Assembly (NCBI GenBank): GCA_030248215.1
Contig: JASANG010002037.1
Span: 124,001 to 188,000 of the forward strand
Length of the DNA: 64,000 nucleotides
From: Enoplolaimus lenunculus
Taxonomy: Eukaryota; Nematoda; Enoplea; Enoplida; Thoracostomopsidae
Direction of reading: 5' to 3'
In this document: piece by piece, positions 35,137-44,410 of the stretch
How positions within the stretch are numbered: position 1 is the first letter of the stretch
Layout of the letters: every line of letters starts with the position of its first letter
Made by a program: the position numbers and the translations under genes
The notes under the pieces: model-generated
What the model saw: the letters and a program-made list of their open reading frames with translations, nothing else
Database searches by the model: none
Told to the model about the DNA's origin: nothing

Positions 35137-35759
35137 AAGTAATTTTACGATTAAGACAAAATGTGGGCTCTAAAATTTCAGTGGACAATTTAAAGGTTCA
35201 AAATACATATTAATTTGTACCCAACGGCGAAGCCTAATATATGCTTTGTGGAGGGCAAAACCAGTTACTGAATAAATACGATTTTGTGTATATTTTATTT
35301 TTTCACGACTTGCGTTTAGGTATTAGCAAAAATAAATTTTTTCAAGAAAAGTCATTTGACCGCGAGTCCTTTGGTTAACTTTCTGACGGCACCATTGATG
35401 AAATGGAATTTTCGGCTTCAAAGGAGAAAAGACCTTAGCTTCTGTGAACCTAATATATTGTATTAATTCTTAAAATATCAATAATGACATTGTATAATTA
35501 TTGTGTACTTTTTTAATATATGATGTCTATATGTTATATATGCACTCGCCAAAATAAATATATATATGGTAATATCTTTAGAAAGTAAATTTTGTTTTGA
35601 AATTTTGACAATGTATTCACGAGCGTATACAAATGGTTGGTTAGATGGGAATAGAGTTATTATTTCAATCACTTGCACATTTAAATACGGCTTAACTGTT
35701 CCGTTTAAATCAAAATGAACCTTCAAGCAAAGGGATCCTATTTTAATTTTTTTCAAAAT

Positions 35760-37553
35760 CTAATAAATCCACCAATCATCTTCAAAAGTTGCCGCATGAG
35801 CATGTCGATGGTGCCGATGACCTCCGGTCCGTCTTTGATTTTGCCGACTTCCCACGTTGCCTCCGGCCTCAACTGGTCGGCAGCAAAGTTCGTATGTCAT
35901 ATGCCAAGGATGTTCCGGGTGATTATCGCTGTGACGCAATTGGTGACATCCTTGGCGCATATCACGAATTTGAAAATTCATCAGTTTGTCGTTGCTGCCA
36001 ATGGTGTCTTCGTCGCAGACCTAAAACAAAATGGGCTGGAATATTCTCAAAAATTTGTTGCAGATAATTACCCACCATTCACTCAGTTATAGGTCTTGTA
36101 ACTTTTGAACCAGTGAATAAAAATGCTTCAAAAGCTTGCATTATGGAGGTAATCCATTCTACTGCCGTGTCTTCAATGAACAGTCTCTGGCACAGCACTG
36201 AAGCAACACCTCGATGCTTTTCGAGCGTCTGATTGTCCTGTTAAATGAACCAGAAATTGGTTAAGTTTTTACGAGTGTGTCGAACTGAGCCAATCTGGGT
36301 AAGGTCCCCAATTGAGGCGCGTCACTGACCGGCATTTGTAACGTTTCAACTGAAAATAGCGGTTGCACTTTAATTTTTAAAATTTTCATCATTTTTGTCT
36401 CAAATCGAATTGTAGCAGTTTATTAGTATTGAACAATTAACGTTATTTACTACACTGCCATGAGCATTAAATAACAAAAATAACAAAAGTTTCACTTTTT
36501 CTATGTTTGAAATTAAACCGGAAACCGGCTTCGATTTTTACCGGAAACGGAAAAGGATATCCGGTTACAGTATGTAGTACACCGGGTAACTATTTGGTTT
36601 TGTTGGTGAACCAAAGTTTTGGCGGTAGCTTGGAACCGACCTGATCCTCAATTTTAAACCAGGATTTAAATCAATCCTACGTGTAACCCTAAACATAATT
36701 TCATCTCCCTACTTACCTCAACGTTGAACGTATTGTCTTCTCCAGCCCATTGATAAAACTGTTTGTATCCGCTTGTCGGATGTGAATTTGGAGTGAAATC
36801 TTCGCTTCTGACGTGATTTTTGTTCGCTGGCGTTTTCATTATCTGAATTTGAAAAAAACTGAAATTCAATTTTTTAAAATTCTTAAAACGTTTTCGCTCT
36901 TTGGCACATTTCACGTCTGTGCATTTTTATTGATGTTTTTGAAATATTGTTTTCAGTCCCGTTCATACGAACATATTGCAGTGAGAACTTGCAAATGCAA
37001 TTTGCATGTGGAAATCCTGCACGTACAAATTGTAGCTGTAAGTTTTCGCAGTCAAAAATTTGCACGTTTGAATCACAGCAATAAAATTAAATGCTTTAAA
37101 AATCAAGAACGTCCACAAATATGACAGTCGGACGTATTTATATCCGATTGATCCGTTGCTTTTTCATTTATTTTAAAATGAACAAATTTGAATGATAATA
37201 AACATTGAAAGATTGTTTTGTTTTATTAATGGAAACATATTCATTTGCTGTCTTGAAGAAATAGGTTTTGCAAATACAGCAACCTCCTTTGTTGCGCTTA
37301 CAACAACATTTCGGCCAGTTTTGCACCCGCCATTTTCTGGTCCAAACAACGCAATCATAATATCGCAATGTTTTTCACTGCATCGTTTCTTTGAATTTTC
37401 TACTTCCGGATCTCTCATTGGACGAATTTCTACCGGTTTGAATTTGTACTCGAAGAATTGCGAACCTGAACAGGTTATTTCTGATTTTGAAACGGAAACA
37501 AATAGCGTAAGAACCGCAGTTCCTAACGCAAGCAAGCATACAGTGACTTTCAT
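35760..37553 (-). CDS. Secreted Cys-containing protein of unknown function, possible C2-like segment
   Basis: Minus-strand exons are 37553-37302, 36842-36717 and 36020-35760. All junctions are phase 0 with GT/AG boundaries (GTT/GTAAGC; CAG/ATA; GAG/GTAAGT; TTTTAG/GTC), giving 212 residues. The N-terminus has a signal-peptide profile (MKVTVCLLALGTAVLTLFVS). Cysteines follow (ITCSGS, KRCSEKHC, NGGCKTG). Residues of about 113-146 read GYKQFYQWAGEDNTFNVEVC then DEDTIGSNDKLMNFQI. This recalls the D-x-D/IGS stretch of C2 domains, but the similarity is weak and by eye only. The last ~45 residues are Arg/His-rich and look off-frame, whereas the +1 frame over the same bases looks protein-like (see findings). 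I do not recognise the family. Confidence 0.6.
36956..37075. mobile_element. TGCAAG-rich element, short copy in the secreted-protein intron
   Basis: The left end is AGTCCCGTTCATACGAACAT and the right end AAAAATTTGCACGTTTGAAT. The interior holds AACTTGCAAATGCAATTTGC. It lies within intron 1 of the minus-strand secreted-protein gene. Confidence 0.5.
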
Positions 37554-37572
37554 TGTGTTTTGTTATTAATTT

Positions 37573-37584
37573 TATTTGCTAGAA
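37573..37584 (-). promoter_or_regulatory. Candidate 3' splice acceptor just before the secreted-protein start codon
   Basis: On the minus strand, TGTTTCTAG ends 25 bases before the ATG at 37553. An AG acceptor so near a start codon, with no upstream exon visible, is the arrangement expected of a spliced-leader trans-splice site in nematodes. A 5'-UTR intron is the alternative. The sequence match is direct; the function is inferred. Confidence 0.4.
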
Positions 37585-38053
37585 ACAGGATGTAAAAGGA
37601 TACTAGAAATACAGAAATAATACCAGATATCAAATACAGAATTTTTGACAAGAAAGTTTGATATAATTTATGGACCCCCTCAGGTCAAGACCGTTTGATT
37701 TGGCTACAAGTCAACGTCGAACGGAAACACGAAATAAGATTAGACCTTTTGAAATCAGCTTGCGTAAAATGCATACCGCTACAATGTGTAACATTTGTAG
37801 TTAGCGTCCGTTTCCGGATCTGTTATGCAACCACCGGACATCCTGACATAATTCGAAATTGATCCTTCTGTCCGCATGTATTCTATTCATTTGTCGATGT
37901 TTACAGCATGAAATTAATCCAGTAACGAATGTTCAACAAAATTTGTCTGTCGTGCTTCGAAAGCTTAAACTATTTTGCTATTTTCCGGCAAAATTTAAAC
38001 AACACCTAAGCTAAAATTAGAGACGCAACACTTTTTACGAAACCTGTTTTATG

Positions 38054-38256
38054 GAATTACCGGCCCATGTATAGAACAGGGTCGGGACAGTAGTGTAAGC
38101 ATATTTCTAAGCCTAAGCCTAAGCGTAAGCGTAAGGATGAGCCTATTCCTAAGCCTAAAAACTAAGCAATAAAGATAGTCTAAAGCTTAGCCGCACTCTA
38201 TTTACAGCGGCGCCGGAAAACGATCCGGCCCTGTTCTGTACATGGACCGAATTACC
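38054..38256. mobile_element. Telomere-hexamer MITE with perfect 8-bp target duplication
   Basis: The element proper spans 38062-38248 (187 bp) and is flanked by GAATTACC at 38054-38061 and again at 38249-38256. The inverted ends are GGCCCATGTATAGAACAGGG at the left and the complement of GGTCCATGTACAGAACAGGG at the right. Inside are two blocks of CCTAAGCCTAAGCGTAAGCG-type hexamers (near 38110-38170) and the conserved TAGTCTAAAGCTTAG. An 8-bp duplication is characteristic of hAT-superfamily insertions. It is non-coding and must depend on a transposase from elsewhere. Confidence 0.85.
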
Positions 38257-38392
38257 GATACTTTGGAGACAAATCTCACAACTAAATTTGTTTCAAAGCT
38301 ACAAAACAAACTGTAAATTAACCAAACGCCGCTTCTGGTAAACACTTGTCTTTGTGTCATTAAAAACAACGTTTTAAATGCAATCAGGTGCA

Positions 38393-38638
38393 ATGTCTAA
38401 ATTTAGCAAACTGCAATTACTGATCGCAGTACTAAATGTAATCTGTACGCTACTACACTTCAATGGCGCCGACAATCAAAGGTATGTTAATATCAAAAAT
38501 ATTTATATTCGCAACAATGATATTACACATAAGCTTTTCCCAGATTGCTTTTTAATTCTTTGGGTCGCTTTAGCAGCTGCTCCTGCCTCGGTAGGAATTA
38601 TTCTCAACGCTTTGAGGACGTTTCGGTACCGGCGGTAA
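38393..38638 (+). CDS. Small hydrophobic ORF, uncertain
   Basis: An 81-residue ORF (ATG 38393, TAA 38636-38638). The N-terminus is signal/anchor-like (KLQLLIAVLNVICTLL). A second hydrophobic segment (CFLILWVALAAAPASVGIIL) is followed by a basic tail (RTFRYRR). GTATGT at 38482 and TTTTCCCAG at about 38545 could form a ~63-nt intron, but splicing changes the frame. The membrane-then-basic layout resembles the first exon of the dehydrogenase at 44411, yet no further exons could be attached. It may be a real small gene, a relic exon or chance. Confidence 0.3.
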   Translation: MSKFSKLQLLIAVLNVICTLLHFNGADNQRYVNIKNIYIRNNDITHKLFPDCFLILWVALAAAPASVGIILNALRTFRYRR

Positions 38639-38701
38639 ACGCGTGCCGGATTTAACGTGGTTTTATATACCAAACACTAAACAAAACCGCCCCTTTTAAA
38701 A

Positions 38702-38877
38702 ATTAGGGGCAGAACGTTTTTGTGCGGGACTGCAATAGTGTTAGCGTTTTGACTAGTTTCGTGCTTAGGCTTATATAAAAGATTAGGCTTAGGTATAACC
38801 TCATTTAGGCCTAGACTAGGCTTAGGGTTAAGAATATGCTTATACTACTGTTACGGTCCTGTTCTATAGATTGACAA
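38702..38877. mobile_element. Telomere-hexamer MITE, inverted and decayed copy
   Basis: GGGGCAGAACG lies near the left end and GGTCCTGTTCTATAGATTG at the right. Between them are TTAGGCTTA, GATTAGGCTTAGG and GACTAGGCTTAGGG. The orientation is opposite to the copy at 38062-38248. Confidence 0.5.
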
Positions 38878-39235
38878 CAAATCCAAAGCGCCAGTAAAAA
38901 TTTGCTATTCGTTACCCACCTGAATCTTATTACGACCGACAAACGTGCGGTTTATGTAAAAGTTGAATTTTCCAGTCTTTTTAGCGTTTATTGATTTTTA
39001 GCAACAGTTTCGGTATTTTCTACGCTAAAATTTCATTGTTTTTAAAATTGAACATTTTTCTGAACACAAAATTAGAACATAAATTTTGCACGACTGTTTC
39101 TGTACGTAAAAAAATACAATTTAATGCCACCTTTGTGTATCCGCTACTGAAGGTTGGTATTTTAATTAAGTATTAATTAGTTTTCGTATGTTTAAATATA
39201 TGAATAAAGTGGTAGGTACACATTTGCCTATTATT

Positions 39236-39479
39236 CATATTTTCAAATGTGTGTCACAAGCGTAACAATTAAACCAGCAAGTCAAAAGATAACTGTGCCC
39301 GTATTCACCAGTTGATGATATGTCTTGTAACTCTCAAACCAGTGAATCCTGAAGCTAAAATTGTTAACATTTTTCGCATTTGATTTGCCCTACTTCTGTA
39401 CCAATTTTAAGTTGAACAACTTCTACAGTTAGCGAGTTTGAACACCTATTACTAACTGATGATAGTTACTCATAAGTTT
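39236..39479. mobile_element. GTATTCTCAAATG-ended MITE, rearranged spacer copy
   Basis: It shares TTTTCAAATGTGTGT, CAGTTGATGATATGTCTTGT and TTTCGCATTTGATTTGC with sister copies, and ends in CTAACTGATGATAGTTACTC. It has an extra segment near the left end. Confidence 0.5.
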
Positions 39480-39481
39480 TA

Positions 39482-39577
39482 AGGGCCAAAGTCTGCAACA
39501 GACGTTTGAAGAACAATTTTTGGCAACAAAGGGCCAAAGTCTGCAACAGACGTTTGAAGAACAATTTTTGGCAACAT
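39482..39577. repeat. Perfect 48-bp tandem duplication
   Basis: A 48-bp unit starting AGGGCCAAAGTCTGCAACAG occurs twice in succession (39482 and 39530) with no visible differences. This is a recent local duplication in spacer DNA. Confidence 0.85.
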
Positions 39578-39949
39578 CTAAGATATGGATTCCTGCTACA
39601 AAAGTTAGCGAATTTAACATTATTTTAAGTGTTTGACATTGTAAGACTTTGACACGACTGTGATGCTTAAGTGGTGAAAATGTGAGCTTCAAAGCTTTAA
39701 AGTTTTTTCAGTTCCGCTTCGCGTTCTGTGATGATCAAATCGGCGTCGTTGCGGATCAAAGTGTACGTTTTCGTCTAAAATACTACATTAATCTGAAGCA
39801 TTTGAAGAGTTTTTCGTTGCTTTGCAGAAGTTGTCTTAATGTCGTTGCTGGTACTGAGGGGCAAGTAGAATTTTTACAAAACTGTGGAAATATATCCGTC
39901 TAGACGTTTGCTTCACTTACTCTAAGCTTGGGCAATAAGGCATAGCTCA

Positions 39950-40135
39950 AGCTTCTTAGCCTAAAATTACGCTGAAGTTGCGGAGAATATTTCTGCGGTT
40001 TACTAGGATAGAGTAAGCTTAAGCTTTAGGCTAATTTTTTTCTTGTTTTTGGCTTAGGCTTAGGCTTAGGAATATACTCATTTTTACGCTTAGATTCAGG
40101 CTTAGGCTTAGGCTTAGGCTTAGGAATGTGTTCTT
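39950..40135. repeat. Telomere-like TTAGGC run
   Basis: Two blocks of GGCTTAGGCTTAGG (near 40045-40070 and 40085-40120) lie among degenerate units. AGGAATATACTC between them is the motif seen as ATATTCCTAAGC in the telomere-hexamer elements. This is probably the core of a decayed member whose ends are lost. Confidence 0.6.
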
Positions 40136-42285
40136 TACATTGGCCACCACATTTAAACAATTCTATGCTAGCAAAAGTCATTTTTTAGCACCAAAAACTT
40201 AATGTTGCCCTGTTTGGTGTCTTGTTTGAGCTGTGATGCAAATGCAATATTTTAAGACTTTCAAGTATTAAATTCGTATATATTTTATTTCGCAGAAGTT
40301 GTTGTTTATTTTGAAAAAGTTAATATTTACTTTAATATTTTTTAAATTATTTTTTATATGTGTGCGCATAGTTTGTAACACATAAACATAATAGTCTCAA
40401 GTATACAGCAAGTACAGCAAAGGCGAACGTGGCGTCTGCAATCACCAAATACTGTATTGACCCGAATAAGAAGGGGAGGGGTAATAAGAGGGGGTCCCCA
40501 TTTTGAGTATGTATCAATAATAGGAGTCCGTATCCCTAATAAGAGTCCGTAAGCGGATAGAATCCCTAAACCCTTATTAGAGTCCATAAATGTCAATTAA
40601 CCCTATTGTAGCGCATAAATGACTCCAGGACTAAATAACTTGAGTTCGAAACTTTAAAGCATACTTAAACTTTGAAGGTACATTCCTAAGTGTATCCTAG
40701 AATTATCGCTCAAGCTATTGACACACAAATAAACGTTTAATTCAACGGATAATTGCAGCACCGGAAACCAGGGGGGTACTCTCTGGAGAGGCCCAATTAA
40801 TATCAGTCCCCTCCTCTTTTTCGGGTCACTACAGTACGTAATTTTTGTAAGGTAAAGACACTGCCTGATTGAACAATCATAAGTTTTTATAAAATTATCT
40901 TAAAACTAACGTTTTAGTCGCTTTTTCCTTACTGACGCCGATCTATAAATTCATTGGTACGCCATTGTGTGTACATTGGTGGATCATGAAACTTTCTTAG
41001 ACAGGGGGGATAATCGATGTTGCTCTGTTTGTGAAATTTGTCACGCGAGCTTGTGCTCTGGTTACTAACGACTATACTTCTGGCTGCGAATTTAAACGTT
41101 GTCTGGTTTGGGGCAGATGCGAGCCCGTAGCCAATTAGGGGACAGTACTGGTCAGGGACCATGGAAGAATTCTGCCTTCCCCCTCAGAAAATTTTGAACC
41201 TTGGTTATAAGTCATCGAAAGCCGTTTTGTTCTTTCTTCTGAAAAATGGTCAGTCCCCCTATCAAGATGATCTGGTACGGACCTGAGCAGTTGCTCCACT
41301 CTCGTTTGCGTACATATTATGAAGTTGTAATGTTTTGTCTACAATTTCTTTAACATTTCAACTGTTTGCTTTATTTTTGTTGTTTTTTCTGTAGTTACTT
41401 TTTTGTTTCACCATTGGAATATCATTTTTTATTTGTTTTTGTTTGTTTCGTTAATTCAGTTTACTCTTAAGTAAAATGAAGACATACAACGCACTGTGTG
41501 CGTTTGTGTCGCTGGAAATTAAATTGAGTTTATCTTATGTCGTAGATAGGACTCGCTGATCGATCATGGACGTCCCATAGTGAACCACAAGATTTCTTGG
41601 CGGATCACATATTGTGGGCCTCGTGCATGGGCGTGTCCAGCAGAACCCTGTGAACGTTACACTCACTACCCGGGTGCAACCGGAACGATGAAATAGCGGA
41701 ATCGGAACCGGAATGGTACAAAAAATACCGGAACTGAAGCCGGAACCGAAAAACAAAAATAAGTTAGAATAGTATGGTAATTTTTTATAAATTTTCGAAT
41801 GACAGAAATTTTCAATACCAAAAATACCGGAAAATTCCAGTGAAAAATACCGGATTCACCTACCGGAACCGCAATTCCGATTGAATCCTGGTGACTACGG
41901 CAACGAACGATTATTTTTTAAACGTCAAAGAGTTTTAGAAATATTAAATAAGCAAAAAATTATATTTTTTACTGAATTCAATTGGAAAGTCAAAACGTAT
42001 TAGAGGGTGTAACCACCAGGCCCCTTTTCGGCTATGGTTTCCAGCTGTGTTTAGAATCTACAAAAACAATTAGAAATATGTTTTAAAAAACCATCTTGAG
42101 CAGATGCCGATAGAAAAATGGCCAAATCAAATGCGAGAAAATTGTATTTCTATTTCACTCGTTATTGGTTTAAATGTTACACGAACTATCTCCAACTGGT
42201 AATTAAATGCGTTGGCCATTTGAGAATATTCACACAGTTCTGAAATCGTTTCAAAAAGTTTTAAATGCAGTTAACACTAAGGCTT

Positions 42286-42496
42286 GTATTCTCAAATGTG
42301 TGTAGCACCTATTACCAGTTGATGATAGGTCGTGTAACTTTGGAATCAGCCCGTGGTGTTGTTCAAAATTGAGCACATTGTTCGCGTTTGATTTGCCTTA
42401 TTTCAGTACCAATTTTGAGACCTGCAATTGCAATAGTTCGTCAGTTTAAAAACCTATCGCTAACTGACGATAGGTGCTATACGCATTTGAGAATAT
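42286..42496. mobile_element. GTATTCTCAAATG-ended MITE, best-preserved copy
   Basis: The left end GTATTCTCAAATGTGTGTAG then CACCTATTACCAG pairs with the right end CGATAGGTGCTATACGCATT then TGAGAATATG. CTAAG lies directly outside both ends and may be part of a target duplication. A truncated relative precedes it near 42185-42235. Confidence 0.7.
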
Positions 42497-42524
42497 GGGC
42501 CTAAGTTATAACCAAAGATCTGTC

Positions 42525-42851
42525 TGCAACTCCGGTTACGGCAGAATTTGTTTGCTGGAGATTTGAGATTGCCCCGAGTTCGGTTGCTAAACATTTTGTA
42601 CTTACTTTTATAAAAAAATAGTGCAATTAAGATAGATTTGTTAGTAATTTTGAAACAATTTGTAAAAGATGAATTACCGAAATTTCTCAAAAAAACAATT
42701 TGCAAACACTTTTTGATCAAATATTTCAGTTTACTGTTAAAATTTGCAAATTTAGCATTATTTTTACGTAATTTTGTTGGTACAGCTTAGGCTTTGGCAA
42801 AAATTAGTTACCTTTTCACTCCGGTTCCGTTTTTTCTTATTGCACCCTGGT
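42525..42851. mobile_element. CCGGTTGCACC-ended repeat, spacer copy
   Basis: It runs from CTGCAACTCCGGTTACGG to CACTCCGGTTCCG and TTGCACCCTGG. It is related to the 41663-41893 stretch (GGGTGCAACCGGAACG) and to the copies near 17690 and 56157. End assignment is approximate. Confidence 0.45.
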
Positions 42852-42920
42852 TATTGCAGGCTAATGTAGCTATACTGTTGAGTAATTTTCGATGTTGAAC
42901 ATCTGTTTGTGCGCAGATAA

Positions 42921-43287
42921 TGGCTGGGTTTCCAAAAACCCTACTTAAGTATGACTTAGTACTTAAGTACGAGCTAAGTAATTACTTAAACATTTTGTCG
43001 TTTTTAAAAGCAAACTTATGTTAAGTAAGTGCTTAAGCCGCTGACTAAATTTGATATATTACAAAGTAACCGTTGAGGCATACTAATCTTGGTTTAATTG
43101 AAATTGAAAACTCATGGAGTCTGCTTAATATAAAGCGAAACAGTTACTTCCTTGTATGACAATAGCTCACATAGGCGTTTGTTTGTTCTTGCTCTAAAAG
43201 TTAAGTATTTACTTAAGTCGGTGACTTCAGTAATTACTTTAGTATAACTTAAGTAAATACTTAAGTAAGATTTCAGAAACCCAGCCA
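42921..43287. mobile_element. TIR element with ACTTAAGTA-rich interior, copy 2
   Basis: The ends TGGCTGGGTTTCC and AGAAACCCAGCCA are inverted. Interior ACTTAAGTACGAGCTAAGTA and CTTAAGTCGGTGACTTCAGT words match copy 1 at 16900-17244. The length is 367 bp. Confidence 0.7.
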
Positions 43288-43609
43288 ATATCTAATGAGA
43301 ATCGATTTTAGTAAACTACAGGGATATCCCCTCGGCCGAACCCTCGCGAAACCAAATGTTCGTATCGGCCTGCTTTATAGCGCATCCAAGTAATGATGCA
43401 TGTATATTGAATTATATTAATTTTTATTGTAACCTTACATGAATGACATATAAATAAAGTAAACAACAAACTTTTTAGACTTAGACAACGTTTTTCCTAA
43501 ACCTAAACCGAAGCCTAAGTTTAAACTGCATACGCCTAAGCCAAAGCCAGTTAGAGAAAGCGTACAAAAGCAAAAAATACATATACATGTAAATAAATAA
43601 AATCACTAA

Positions 43610-43710
43610 ATATATCAATAAATAAACAAATAAATAAACAAATAAATAAATGAATGAATAAATAAATAAATTAATAAATAAATAAATAAATAAATAAATG
43701 AATAAATAAA
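43610..43710. repeat. AAAT/AATA tetranucleotide microsatellite
   Basis: A long run of AAATAAATAAATAAAT with occasional GAAT and AAAC variants. The minus-strand ORF across it (43615-43803) is a translation artefact. Confidence 0.9.
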
Positions 43711-44360
43711 GTAAAATAAATTTGTGGATATGATCAAAAAAGTTGCAAATTGATAAAAATGCGGCAGATGTATATATGTTACCTTTGAAAAGTTTATGAA
43801 CAAGTGGATTTAATTTTTACAATTTTGACATAATTTTGAAATTAAAGCGGTTTTGATGAATGGATTAAAGAATGAAAAATAAACAACAAAGCTAGAAACA
43901 ACAATATTTTACAACGTAGAAATGAAATTTTCCAGTTTTTTAGATTTTCTAAAATAAAATATGACAAACGTATAAAAGATTTAGAATTGGACATGAAATG
44001 AAATTTCAAAATGGAAGAAATTGCGGGTGAAGATATTTTTGGGGCCGAGTTACTTTCAAAGGCGTCCCCATTTTCTGGCGTGAAAGCAATAGAATAGATA
44101 TAGGGTTATATCATTTATGCGTAGACTGACCCATGTTACTTTAAGGGGTGTACAGAACCTTTTTAGTCAAGCCACTGAGGCTTAAGCTTAGGAATATGCT
44201 TCAAAGTAACGTTCGCCCTAGATTTATTGCTTAGTCTTAGACTTATGGGTACTTTCAAAAATAGGCTTAGGCACAGTAATAATAATTGTGGGTTAATGAA
44301 ATGTCACTGAAAGCAAGATTGAATTTTTCCAAATATCAAATTGTAGTGGGAATTTTAGTG

Positions 44361-44370
44361 AATTTCAGAA
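44361..44370 (+). promoter_or_regulatory. Candidate 3' splice acceptor before the dehydrogenase start codon
   Basis: AATTTCAG ends 42 bases upstream of ATG 44411, with a T-rich lead-in. It could be a spliced-leader acceptor or the end of a 5'-UTR intron. The functional reading is inference. Confidence 0.35.
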
Positions 44371-44410
44371 TAATATTAATTTACACCGCAAGTCAAGTAA
44401 TGGTTCAGCG

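Noticed and set aside
39712-39903. Possible terminal exon (TTTTTTCAG then FRFAFCDDQIG...NCGNISV and a stop)
   Set aside because: The acceptor is good, but no upstream exon with matching phase and no known domain could be joined to it. It remains unassigned.
43615-43803. Minus-strand ORF with Leu/Ile/Tyr/Phe repeats
   Set aside because: It is a translation of the AAAT microsatellite.
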